Shown: in pieces, positions 1 through 7,186 of the stretch | Layout: the number at the start of each line of letters is the position of its first letter | How positions within the stretch are numbered: position 1 is the stretch's first letter | Assembly (NCBI RefSeq): GCF_000236705.1 | Contig: NC_016599.1 | Coordinates: 806,001 to 870,000 of the forward strand | Reading direction: 5' to 3' | Length of the DNA: 64,000 bases | Origin: Owenweeksia hongkongensis DSM 17368 | Lineage (GTDB): Bacteria; Bacteroidota; Bacteroidia; Flavobacteriales; Schleiferiaceae | The notes under the pieces: model-generated | The model's database searches: none | Seen by the model: the letters and a program-made list of their open reading frames with translations, nothing else | What the model was told of the DNA's origin: nothing | Translations under genes and position numbers: made by a program

Positions 1-84
1 AGCTTTACGATCCAGGATCTGGAAGGGTTTCGGAGCAGAAAACATTTGAGATACCTTTACCTGGAATCTAAAAAGACCTTGTGA
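1..84 (+). CDS. C-terminal tail of a gene cut by the window start (frame uncertain)
   Basis: Two plus-strand frames are open from the window edge. One runs from base 3 to a TAA at 69-71 and ends in ...FEIPLPGI. The other runs from base 1 to a TGA at 82-84, which would overlap the GTG start of the next gene as GTGA. The glycine- and proline-containing reading looks slightly more protein-like, while the overlapping reading has the better operon geometry. Either way a plus-strand gene probably ends here and is co-transcribed with the nuclease-like gene that follows. Too little is present to name a product. Confidence 0.3.
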   Translation, partial: SFTIQDLEGFRSRKHLRYLYLESKKTL

Positions 85-965
85 AACAAAAGAAATTCTT
101 AAACATTCTACACGACCTTGATTTTCAAATACTAAATAATCCAGAATTTCAAGAAGATTCTGTTAGAGAAGAAATTATACTTCCAATTATTAGAGAATTA
201 GGATATGGAACATCAAAGCCTCATCAAATTATACGAAGTAGAAAATTACTCCATCCATATGTTTCAATCGGATCGAAGAAAAAGAATATTTACATCATTC
301 CTGATTACTTGTTTGAAGTCGATGGAAAACCAGCATGGATATTAGATGCTAAAGGACCAAATGAGAAAATTATAAACTCAAGGAATGTTGAACAGGCATA
401 TTCTTATGCAATTCACAGTGAAGTCAGAGTAAATTATTTTGCTCTATGTAATGGTCGTGAGTTTGCCTTATATCATATTGGTAGAATCCAACCAATTCTA
501 CATTTTAACATAACCGAACTCGGGAAATACTGGGATTCACTTATGAAATTTATTGGCCCAAATAATGTTTTCCAAAATAGTCCCTTCAAATTAGCAAAAG
601 ACTTAGGATTGCATTTAAAGCGATTGGGATTTGATAAATCCGAAAGCCTCATATTCCATGAAATACCAGTAACAGAGATTGGCCAACTTGACCCAGACAT
701 GTTCTCATTTTCGGGTGGTCTCAAACTTGATGACCAATCTTATGTAGTAACTTGGGATTTTGACCAATCCGCATTTGCACAACTTAGAGGCAAAATTCCA
801 GAGGATGCTTATTCCACACTAAAGGAAAGAGATAATCAATCACGGAAAGTTGTGCGTTTTAACGATGTTGCCTATTTGATAAATGTAGACTGTAGAATTG
901 GAGAAGATTTACAAGAAAATGAAAATGAAATATTCCTACCCATGTTAATAAACAGAATAATATAA
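81..965 (+). CDS. Type I restriction R-subunit N-terminal-like (HSDR_N) nuclease-domain protein
   Basis: This 294-residue protein has a GTG start. Residues about 20-145 match the HSDR_N-type PD-(D/E)xK fold: an early helix with VREEIILPIIRELGYG (residues 28-43), then IPDYLFEV with P74-D75, then WILDAKGP with D89-A90-K91, then a Gln-containing helix (Q105 in VEQAYSYA). These are the usual catalytic D...(D/E)xK positions. A full HsdR is around 1000 residues with a helicase motor; here there is no helicase, and no hsdM or hsdS is seen alongside. The C-terminal half is unrecognised. It may be a stand-alone accessory or defence nuclease, or a domesticated domain. The fold call is fairly secure, the function open. 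Confidence 0.65.
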   Translation: MKQKKFLNILHDLDFQILNNPEFQEDSVREEIILPIIRELGYGTSKPHQIIRSRKLLHPYVSIGSKKKNIYIIPDYLFEVDGKPAWILDAKGPNEKIINSRNVEQAYSYAIHSEVRVNYFALCNGREFALYHIGRIQPILHFNITELGKYWDSLMKFIGPNNVFQNSPFKLAKDLGLHLKRLGFDKSESLIFHEIPVTEIGQLDPDMFSFSGGLKLDDQSYVVTWDFDQSAFAQLRGKIPEDAYSTLKERDNQSRKVVRFNDVAYLINVDCRIGEDLQENENEIFLPMLINRII

Positions 966-979
966 TACAACAACCACCC

Positions 980-1657
980 ATGAAAAAAATAATCACCCCC
1001 ATTCTACTAGCAGCAGCCCTAGTTGCCTGCAACAATACCACAAACAACAAAACTGAAACTTCAGAAAAACCAAAAACTGAAACCGAAGCTACGCCTGAAG
1101 AAGCCAAAGAATCCTTTCAGGAAATAAACTCTGACGAAGCACTGATTGCCACCGCACTTATGGCGGCCCCAGCCGAAAGCCGTGAAGGATGTACCGTAAT
1201 TGGCTACAATATGGCTGGTGAGTTTGTTACTCTAAAAGAAGGAAGCAATGAATTTATCTGTTTGGCAGATGACCCAAAAAAGGAAGGCTTTAGTGCTGCA
1301 TGTTATCATAAAAGCCTGGAGCCCTTTATGGCTCGTGGCCGCGAATTAAAAATTGAAGGAAAAAACCACAATGAGATATTTGATATCCGCGAGGAAGAAG
1401 TAAAATCGGGTAAGTTGAAAATGGGCGACCCTGGTTCAACTTTGCACATTTACTATGGAGCCAAAGCCATGTATAATACTGAAACCAATTTAGTAGATGG
1501 CGCACAATATCGCTATGTGGTGTACATTCCATGGGCTACTTCTGAGTCTACTGGTTTACCAGAAAGCCCGGTGGAGCCCAACCATCCTTGGATTATGAAT
1601 CCTGGAACGCATAGAGCGCATATAATGATTACTCCGCTGAAGGGAGAAGATAAATAA
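980..1657 (+). CDS. Lipoprotein of unknown function
   Basis: The 225-residue product opens with a lipoprotein signal, MKKIITPILLAAALVAC, with Cys17 in the lipobox LVAC. A low-complexity linker rich in Asn, Thr, Glu and Lys follows (residues 18-48). The remaining 170 residues form a globular part with three cysteines and a Trp/Pro-rich end (EPNHPWIMNPGTHRAHIMI). Acidic residues after Cys17 resemble the export signal for surface lipoproteins in Bacteroidota, though the pattern is not decisive. I do not recognise the domain. It begins 14 bases after the nuclease-like gene and is followed six bases later by another exported protein, so the three may share a transcript. Confidence 0.6.
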   Translation: MKKIITPILLAAALVACNNTTNNKTETSEKPKTETEATPEEAKESFQEINSDEALIATALMAAPAESREGCTVIGYNMAGEFVTLKEGSNEFICLADDPKKEGFSAACYHKSLEPFMARGRELKIEGKNHNEIFDIREEEVKSGKLKMGDPGSTLHIYYGAKAMYNTETNLVDGAQYRYVVYIPWATSESTGLPESPVEPNHPWIMNPGTHRAHIMITPLKGEDK

Positions 1658-1663
1658 GCACTA

Positions 1664-2092
1664 ATGGGCAAGTATTTTTTATCAATATTTCTTTTAATAA
1701 CAGGTAATAGCATTATTGCACAAGTTGACATTGAGCTACTTCATAAACGATGGACACAAGCTTTTCTTAATGACTCGAATGCAGTAGTTCCTATAGGTCT
1801 TACAAGAGGAGGTTTGGATCATATCATTTTTTCTGAAGATGGCGAACTCACGTTTGAAGGGGCACCTATGTGCGGTATAGGTCTAAACTACTATGGAGAT
1901 TGGGCACTAAACTCAAAGGACTCCATCCTTACTTTAAGATATACATCCAAACAAGACATATTCTCTGGGGAATCTCAGATTGATGAAACTGAAGTTTACA
2001 AAATCGAAAAACTTAGCCCTACAAATTTGATACTTTCAGAACTAAACTCCAAAGATCCTAGGCGACTTTCCTGGCTGTATGAAAGCAAATGA
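1664..2092 (+). CDS. Small secreted protein, possibly lipocalin-like
   Basis: The 142-residue product carries a Sec signal peptide (MGKYFLSIFLLITGNSIIAQ) and no lipobox cysteine. The mature part alternates short hydrophobic and polar segments, with W-x-L and YYGDWALNSKDSILTLRY typical of the small beta-barrel lipocalin-like proteins common in this phylum, but no diagnostic motif secures that. It starts six bases after the preceding lipoprotein gene, consistent with translational coupling. The assignment beyond a secreted beta-rich protein is inference. Confidence 0.5.
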   Translation: MGKYFLSIFLLITGNSIIAQVDIELLHKRWTQAFLNDSNAVVPIGLTRGGLDHIIFSEDGELTFEGAPMCGIGLNYYGDWALNSKDSILTLRYTSKQDIFSGESQIDETEVYKIEKLSPTNLILSELNSKDPRRLSWLYESK

Positions 2093-2128
2093 TTGTCCAT
2101 CTTAACTTAAGGTTTTAACTTTACAACT

Positions 2129-2406
2129 ATGGATAGTAGTCTCAATCATTTTAGAGCTTCTCAGGGAAGAAGAAATCAGCGCCAAGAAAAGAAAGGCAGA
2201 AATACAACGCTAAGAATGCGGCTGCAATACGTGTAGCCTACAAATCGCAATTAAAACAATCAGATTTCAGCGAGGAGGACAAGCTTGCTTTAAGAAATCG
2301 ACTTATTGCTGAACAAAAGAAAAAGAGAGTCAGAAATCTTATCATTCTTTCAATTACAGCGATTTGCACCACAATTGGCTTCATATGGGTACTTCTATAT
2401 CTGTAA
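2129..2406 (+). pseudogene. Frameshifted gene for a small basic, single-pass membrane protein
   Basis: An ATG at 2129 opens MDSSLNHFRASQG and then goes out of frame, hitting TAG at 2234-2236. A second frame, with no start codon of its own, runs from about 2165 to the TAA at 2404-2406. It encodes a basic region, KYNAKNAAAIRVAYKSQL, and ends in one membrane segment (NLIILSITAICTTIGFIWVLLYL). Adding a single G to the GGG run at 2164-2166 joins the two into one continuous ORF of about 92 residues. So this is either a recent one-base deletion, programmed frameshifting (no obvious slippery site apart from the G run and AAGAAGAAA), or a sequence error. Product family not recognised. Confidence 0.6.
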
Positions 2407-2499
2407 TGCGTCAGGCATCTACTGACTGTGCTCTGCCGACTATCAAACTGTTAATATCTCTTCCTTCCTCTTTCAATCCACACCGCTTACCTTTGGCGC

Positions 2500-2814
2500 A
2501 TGATATTTATTTTTGGATACCATCCTATTACTAAAATTGAAGGTCCTGTGGAGGAGCATGAATGCCCCAACTGCCACAACACCAAGCACTGGCTGCTCGG
2601 CAAAATGACCTATTATATAAATGTGTTTTTCATCCCCCTCATCCCTACCCGTACCGAGCATTTTAAGATTTGCCCTATTTGCAAATTCAAAAATGAAATA
2701 ACACGTGAGGATTTTAGCATCGCTAAAGATTTTGCCAACCTCAATAAAGAGGCTGTGCACAGCGACATGACTGAGCAGGAATATGAAAAACGCCTAAAGC
2801 AATTGCACACATGA
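2500..2814 (+). CDS. Zinc-ribbon protein
   Basis: This is a 104-residue cytoplasmic protein with two paired cysteine knuckles: CPNC at 22-25 (HECPNCHN) and CPIC at 58-61 (KICPICKFKNEI). They are separated by a hydrophobic, proline-containing stretch (YYINVFFIPLIPTRT). This matches the small zinc-ribbon proteins often found in Bacteroidota. The C-terminus is helical and charged. The stop overlaps the start of the DinB-family gene as ATGA at 2811-2814, so the two are co-translated. Zinc binding is a secure inference from the cysteines; a biological role is not known. Confidence 0.65.
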   Translation: MIFIFGYHPITKIEGPVEEHECPNCHNTKHWLLGKMTYYINVFFIPLIPTRTEHFKICPICKFKNEITREDFSIAKDFANLNKEAVHSDMTEQEYEKRLKQLHT

Positions 2815-3320
2815 GAAGACCAGAACCAGGCGAATATGCCCCATACTACGAAGGATATGTGAGCCGCACCCGTGGTGCGAATCACCTTCAAAATTTACGT
2901 GATAGCGCAGACGATCTGGTTCATTTTCTCGAAAACCTACCAACCGCAAAGTGGGGTTACTCCTATGCTCCTGGTAAATGGACGGTTAGCCAAATGATAC
3001 AGCATATCATAGATTGTGATATGGTATTTATTTATCGTGCCCTTTGGATAGCTCGCACTGGTGGTGGCATTTTGCCCGGTATGGATCAAGACCAATGGGT
3101 AGAATCTGCAAGTAAATCCCAGCGTAAGCCGCAAGAGCTAATGGACGAGTTCATCGCTTTGCGCAATTACATTGTCAGCACTTTCAAAAGCTTTACAGAA
3201 GCTGACTTGGAAAAAGCCGGAAACGCCAGCGACAAAGACGTTGTGGTAAATAGCATTGCCTATATTATTGCAGGCCACACCTTTCATCATTTGGCTATTT
3301 TGAAAGAACGCTACGTATGA
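2811..3320 (+). CDS. DinB-superfamily protein
   Basis: The 169-residue product has the four-helix DinB fold pattern. The motif W-T-V-S-Q-M-I-Q-H (His65) is followed by a C-terminal G-H-T-F-H-H-L-A-I-L (His156 and His160), the usual three-histidine metal site of DinB/YfiT-like proteins. Members are metal-dependent enzymes or thiol S-transferases, and the genome encodes a bacillithiol enzyme (BshC, 35.2-36.8 kb), so a bacillithiol S-transferase-type activity is possible but inferred. It is embedded in an operon with ATGA overlaps to both neighbours (zinc ribbon upstream, DUF4440 lipoprotein downstream). Confidence 0.75.
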   Translation: MRRPEPGEYAPYYEGYVSRTRGANHLQNLRDSADDLVHFLENLPTAKWGYSYAPGKWTVSQMIQHIIDCDMVFIYRALWIARTGGGILPGMDQDQWVESASKSQRKPQELMDEFIALRNYIVSTFKSFTEADLEKAGNASDKDVVVNSIAYIIAGHTFHHLAILKERYV

Positions 3321-3772
3321 GAGTTTTAGCTTGCTTGTTCATTATTCTCGCACTTTCGGCATGCGATGCCCCCATTCCCGCTAAGGAAAACAAAGGGCTG
3401 AGCACTATGCAAAAACGTGAAGTAATAGACTCACTGATGCAAGCCCAGCAAGACGCCTGGAACACGGGTAGTTTGGAGGCCTACATGCAAACCTATAAGC
3501 AGAGTGATTCTTTAATTTTTGTGGGCAGCCGCGGGCTCAATTATGGCTGGAACACCACACTCAGCAATTACCAAAAATCCTATCCTGATAAAGAGGCCAT
3601 GGGAACTTTACAGTTTGAAAACCTGGAGTTCAAAGATTTGGGAAGCGAATATTCTTTTATGATTGGCCGCTGGTATCTGTTTCGCAGCACTGATACTTTA
3701 AGCGGAAGCTACTCCCTACTTTGGCAATGGGAAGGGAAATCGGCCAGCATTATTGCCGACCATTCCAGTTAA
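3317..3772 (+). CDS. DUF4440/SnoaL-like lipoprotein
   Basis: The 151-residue product has a lipoprotein signal with lipobox LSAC (MRVLACLFIILALSAC). The mature part looks like the cone-shaped NTF2/SnoaL fold of the DUF4440 family: an N-terminal helix with QQDAWNTGSLEAYMQTY, a central SDSLIFVGSRG strand, YQKSYPDKEAMGTL, and a closing WYLFRSTDT...LLWQWEG strand pair. No catalytic residues are obvious. It is translationally coupled to the DinB-family gene through an ATGA overlap at 3317-3320 and is the last gene of that operon. Confidence 0.65.
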   Translation: MRVLACLFIILALSACDAPIPAKENKGLSTMQKREVIDSLMQAQQDAWNTGSLEAYMQTYKQSDSLIFVGSRGLNYGWNTTLSNYQKSYPDKEAMGTLQFENLEFKDLGSEYSFMIGRWYLFRSTDTLSGSYSLLWQWEGKSASIIADHSS

Positions 3773-3861
3773 AATAGACGGAGTCTACATAGTTTAGAAA
3801 TCCTCTATGTTCTAAACATTTTAAGGCAGCCCTCCTTACATTTACATCAAATTTGATTTAT

Positions 3862-5208
3862 ATGAATTCCCTCAATATTCCAGATACCAATCTGGAGCGA
3901 GTAGTAATCATTGGATGTGGATTTGCCGGTCTCAACCTGGCTAAAAAGCTTAAAAACAAACCTTTTCAGGTGGTGATGATTGACAAACACAATTATCACA
4001 CTTTTCAGCCGCTACTCTATCAAGTGGCCACCGCTGGCCTTGAGCCCGATTCTATCGCCTATCCAATCCGTCATATTTTTAAGGGACAGCAAAATTTCTT
4101 CTTTCGTATGGCTAAGGCCGAAGAAATACTAACCGCACAAAATTCTATAAAGACCAACATCGGTACCCTCGAATATGATCATCTGGTAATCGCAACTGGT
4201 AGCGAAACCAATTATTTTGGAATGGATGGCGTGAAGCGAGAAGGAATGCCCATGAAGAGTGTTCCTGAGGCACTTAACCTAAGGTCGCTTATCCTACAGA
4301 ATTTTGAAGCCGCTTCATTAACAAATGATTTAGCTGAGCGCGAGCGCTTGATGAATTTTGTAATTGTAGGAGGTGGCCCAACTGGTGTAGAACTTTCGGG
4401 TGCTGTGGCAGAATTAAAAACCCATGTACTTCCCAATGACTATCCGGATTTGGATTTTAGAAGAATGTCCATTCATCTGCTGGAGGCCTTGCCACGAGTA
4501 TTGCCGCCAATGAGCGAAACAGCTTCGCGCAAAGCCAAAAAGTATTTGGATTCACTTGGCGTGCAAGTGTGGACAGACACTGCTGTAAAAAGCTATGATG
4601 GAAGTACTGTGAAAACCAATAAAAAGGATCTTCCCGCCTCTACCCTTATTTGGGCAGCTGGTGTAAAAGGACATATTATTCCCGGTCTCACCGAGGGCAA
4701 AGACTTTGAGAAAAGTCGCTATTTGGTAAATGGCTTTAATCAGGTTGGTGATCACAAAAATATTTACGCCATTGGCGATGTGGCCGCTATGATTTCTGAA
4801 GAAAATCCGAAGGGCCACCCAATGCTGGCACAAGTTGCCATACAGCAAGGAAGTAATCTGGCCAAAAACCTATACAAGTGGCAGCGAAATTCTGCGCCCA
4901 AAGAATTTGAATACAACGATAAAGGCAGCATGGCTACCGTGGGTCGCAACAAAGCTGTAGCTGATATTGGTAAAATTCATCTGGGAGGTTTTTGGGGCTG
5001 GATGCTATGGATGTGGGTTCACTTGGTAAGTTTAGTTGGCTTTAGAAACAAAATGGTAGTGATGCTCAATTGGGTAATCAACTACTTTAGTTATGACAAA
5101 AAGATTCGACTCATTATACGCCCCGTAGTGCGCGACAAAACGCAGCAAAAAGAGCTTTCGCTAAAAGACAATGAGGAAGCTATTAACTTAGAAGAACACG
5201 AAAAATAG
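3862..5208 (+). CDS. ndh: Type II NADH dehydrogenase (NDH-2)
   Basis: NDH-2 is a non-proton-pumping flavoenzyme that passes electrons from NADH to quinone at the inner membrane face. The protein has 448 residues from the ATG at 3862; a TTG nine bases upstream would add only three residues. It carries an FAD-binding Rossmann motif GCGFAG (18-23), a second dinucleotide motif VGGGPTGVELSG near residue 170 for NADH, and the late FAD motif YAIGDVAA. HTFQPLLYQVATAGL is characteristic of the family. The C-terminal hydrophobic WGWMLWMWVHLVSLVGF segment is the amphipathic membrane anchor. The NRDE gene follows two bases after the stop. Confidence 0.9.
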   Translation: MNSLNIPDTNLERVVIIGCGFAGLNLAKKLKNKPFQVVMIDKHNYHTFQPLLYQVATAGLEPDSIAYPIRHIFKGQQNFFFRMAKAEEILTAQNSIKTNIGTLEYDHLVIATGSETNYFGMDGVKREGMPMKSVPEALNLRSLILQNFEAASLTNDLAERERLMNFVIVGGGPTGVELSGAVAELKTHVLPNDYPDLDFRRMSIHLLEALPRVLPPMSETASRKAKKYLDSLGVQVWTDTAVKSYDGSTVKTNKKDLPASTLIWAAGVKGHIIPGLTEGKDFEKSRYLVNGFNQVGDHKNIYAIGDVAAMISEENPKGHPMLAQVAIQQGSNLAKNLYKWQRNSAPKEFEYNDKGSMATVGRNKAVADIGKIHLGGFWGWMLWMWVHLVSLVGFRNKMVVMLNWVINYFSYDKKIRLIIRPVVRDKTQQKELSLKDNEEAINLEEHEK

Positions 5209-5210
5209 AT

Positions 5211-5918
5211 ATGTGTACCCTTACCTACATCCCCACCAAGGAAGGGTACATTTTTACCCACAATCGCGATGAGCGCAGTAACCGGCCTACTTCAAAGAGT
5301 TTTCAAACTAAGAAGGTCGGCAAGAGAACTATTTATTACCCAGAAGATTTAGAGGCACACGGCAGCTGGATAGCCTTTGCTGATGATAACACAGCCGCTT
5401 GCCTACTTAATGGTGGTAACAAAACGTATGTAAGAAAGGCGCCTTACCGCAAAAGTCGGGGCTTGGTAGTTTTAGAATCTTTTGATTTTGAAAGCCCCGC
5501 AGCCTTTTATCATAATTATGATTTTGAAGGAATCGAGCCTTTCACCCTACTCATTCGCCATAGTTCCGGCTTGTTTCAAATCACGCATGATCTGGACGAG
5601 ACAACCATTAAGAAACACAATCCTCAGGAAACCAATATTTGGTCCTCTACAACTCTTTATACCAAGGAGATTCGCGACAAGCGCAGAAAATGGTTTACGG
5701 ATTGGCTGGCACAATCTCCTGAACTAAGCCCGGCTAACATTCAAGCCTTTCATAATAGTGCGGGCGATGGCGACAGTGAAAACGACTTGATAATGAGCCG
5801 CTGGGGGATTTTACAAACCTTGAGCATTACACAAATTGCAGTTTCTAAGCAAGGTGCACTCCTCACGTATTGGGATTTTATTCAGCAAAGTGCTGATCAA
5901 AAAGAAGTTTTGATTTGA
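5211..5918 (+). CDS. NRDE/TANGO2-family protein
   Basis: The 235-residue protein starts MCTLTYIPTKEGYIFTHNRDE, the N-terminal Cys2 and NRDE motif (residues 18-21) that define the family. In NRDE/Ntn-hydrolase-like proteins a processed N-terminal Cys2 can be the nucleophile, but activity is not established for this group. Further family features are HGSWIAF, CLLNGG and the closing DSENDLIMSRWGILQTLSITQ. Two bases separate it from the ndh stop codon, so the two genes are probably co-transcribed. Confidence 0.8.
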   Translation: MCTLTYIPTKEGYIFTHNRDERSNRPTSKSFQTKKVGKRTIYYPEDLEAHGSWIAFADDNTAACLLNGGNKTYVRKAPYRKSRGLVVLESFDFESPAAFYHNYDFEGIEPFTLLIRHSSGLFQITHDLDETTIKKHNPQETNIWSSTTLYTKEIRDKRRKWFTDWLAQSPELSPANIQAFHNSAGDGDSENDLIMSRWGILQTLSITQIAVSKQGALLTYWDFIQQSADQKEVLI

Positions 5919-5948
5919 AGTGAATCAAATTTTGATTGTATAAATATT

Positions 5949-6150
5949 CGACCCTTACAGGGTCGTTTTTCTTTTGTGCCACTCTATTTCTATACATATG
6001 CGAACCCACCGGGTTCGGGGCCGCATCCAAGTGATATTTCGGTTTAAAACCTACAAGGGTCAAATCATGCCAGAGAATTAATGACCTCAGAGAGGTCAAA
6101 TGTCAATAGAAATTATTCTGTTACGATACTAAATGACCCCAGCGGGGTCA
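5949..6150. repeat. Cluster of four covarying 7-bp-stem, 3-nt-loop hairpin repeats
   Basis: The 462-base gap between genes holds four perfect hairpins: 5949-5965 (CGACCCT-TAC-AGGGTCG), 6001-6017 (CGAACCC-ACC-GGGTTCG), 6082-6098 (TGACCTC-AGA-GAGGTCA) and 6134-6150 (TGACCCC-AGC-GGGGTCA). All have 7-bp stems and 3-nt loops, and the stem bases differ in compensated pairs. Start-to-start spacing is 52, 81 and 52 bases. The outer flanks are related in inverted orientation: the complement of the left flank reads AATATTTATACA and the right flank CATATTTTGTAC. This looks like a REP/RAYT-type mobile palindrome cluster. No transposase gene lies nearby. Confidence 0.65.
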
Positions 6151-6316
6151 CATATTTTGTACTTCAATCATTTTTATCCCGCTTTTTCAAGCCGATTTTC
6201 TGGTTTTTGACTGCTGAATGCACACCTAACTCAACTATCATTTTGAGTTAAAAATGACCTTTCCCTTCGCTTATTAAAATTTTATTACCCACATTACCAG
6301 CTACTTAAAAACAAAT

Positions 6317-6343
6317 ACAGTACTTTGTATTGCATAGTACTGT
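6317..6343. promoter_or_regulatory. Operator-like dyad for the DUF4252-PadR-PspC operon
   Basis: A 27-bp inverted repeat with 11 of 13 pairs symmetrical has arms ACAGTACT and AGTACTGT around a partly symmetrical TTGTATTGCAT centre. It covers the expected -33 region (TTG at 6330-6332) of the promoter whose -7 box is at 6354-6361. The PadR-family regulator encoded by the second gene of the operon is the obvious candidate to bind it and repress its own transcription. That link is inferred from position and symmetry. Confidence 0.6.
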
Positions 6344-6353
6344 TATTTTCACA

Positions 6354-6361
6354 TACCTTTG
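6354..6361 (+). promoter_or_regulatory. Bacteroidota -7 promoter element, DUF4252-PadR-PspC operon
   Basis: TACCTTTG matches the TAnnTTTG -7 consensus. A TTG at 6330-6332 sits at about the right distance for the -33 element. The predicted start of transcription is near 6365, giving a leader of about 16 bases before the ATG at 6381. Confidence 0.55.
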
Positions 6362-6380
6362 TATAACCTAAAACATAAAA

Positions 6381-6851
6381 ATGAAAAAGATCATCCTATT
6401 AACAGCCGCCCTTAGCCTAGGCATTATTGCCGCCAGCATTGGGCAAACCTTACCCGAAGTAGATAAACTCTACAGCAAATATTCAAGCGGTGAAGGTGTA
6501 TTGGCGCTTACGCTAAACAAAGAAATGCTTGATGCCGTAGACATGGACTTTGACTGGAACGACCAAATGAAGCACATGACGGGCGACATTTATCAAGTGA
6601 AGTTTATCACATTTAGCGAAGGCTCACAGTCCAGCCAAAAGGTAAAAGAGTTGAGTTCTGCCCTCTCGGGAATGTCACTCAAAGAAATTAAACTTCCTGA
6701 AGACAAATCAGAAACAGATTTGCGCTATGCCAAAATATTTGGCGACAAGCACGGGCAGTACTATCACAATGTGATAATGCTCATTCTTACCGAAGACAAC
6801 ACAGGATTATTTGTTGCCGTAAATGGCAAACTAAAAGTAGAAAAACAATGA
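6381..6851 (+). CDS. DUF4252-family secreted protein
   Basis: The 156-residue product has a Sec signal peptide (MKKIILLTAALSLGIIAASIGQ) and no lipobox. The mature protein begins with LPEVDKLYSKYSSGEGVLALTLNKEML, the signature opening of DUF4252 proteins, and ends with a short strand-rich part (VIMLILTEDNTGLFVAVNG). Function is unknown, but DUF4252 genes frequently accompany small regulators in this phylum. The stop overlaps the PadR start as ATGA (6848-6851), so expression is coupled to the regulator and to the PspC gene behind it. The shared operon suggests an envelope-stress role; this is inference. Confidence 0.65.
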   Translation: MKKIILLTAALSLGIIAASIGQTLPEVDKLYSKYSSGEGVLALTLNKEMLDAVDMDFDWNDQMKHMTGDIYQVKFITFSEGSQSSQKVKELSSALSGMSLKEIKLPEDKSETDLRYAKIFGDKHGQYYHNVIMLILTEDNTGLFVAVNGKLKVEKQ

Positions 6852-7180
6852 ATTTAGAGAACACAAAAGCACAAATGCGGAAGGGTGTTCTCGAGCTGTG
6901 CATATTGGCACTCCTCGAACATAAAGATGCCTATGCTTCTGACATTATCGAACACCTCAAAAAGGCAGAGATGATAGTAGTGGAAGGCACTTTATACCCA
7001 CTCCTTACTCGCCTCAAAAATGCCGAGCTACTGGCGTATCGCTGGGAGGAATCTACCTCCGGGCCACCCAGAAAGTATTACTCCTTAACCCCTGTGGGCA
7101 AAAAAGCCCTGACTGAACTGCAAACTTCGTGGGACACGCTGGTAGAAGCAGTAAACAAGACAACACAAAAAAATTCCTAA
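6848..7180 (+). CDS. PadR-family transcriptional regulator
   Basis: The 110-residue protein contains the complete PadR winged-helix domain: MRKGVLELCILALLEHKDAYASDIIEHL, then VVEGTLYPLLTRLKNAELLAYRWEES and GPPRKYYSLTPVGKKAL. The GTLYPLLxRL recognition helix and the RKYYxLTxxG wing are hallmarks. No ligand-binding C-terminal extension is present beyond one helix. It is coupled to the DUF4252 gene upstream and is followed after six bases by the PspC gene. It probably binds the dyad at 6317-6343 and represses its own operon. Confidence 0.9.
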   Translation: MNLENTKAQMRKGVLELCILALLEHKDAYASDIIEHLKKAEMIVVEGTLYPLLTRLKNAELLAYRWEESTSGPPRKYYSLTPVGKKALTELQTSWDTLVEAVNKTTQKNS

Positions 7181-7186
7181 TCAGCC

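Noticed and set aside
2129-2236. A genuine 35-residue gene from the ATG at 2129 to the TAG at 2234-2236
   Set aside because: The following frame clearly continues a membrane protein that has no start of its own, so a frameshifted gene explains both parts better.
5949-6150. The four hairpins as a CRISPR array
   Set aside because: Repeats are not identical, the spacing is irregular (52, 81, 52), stems covary and no cas gene is near.
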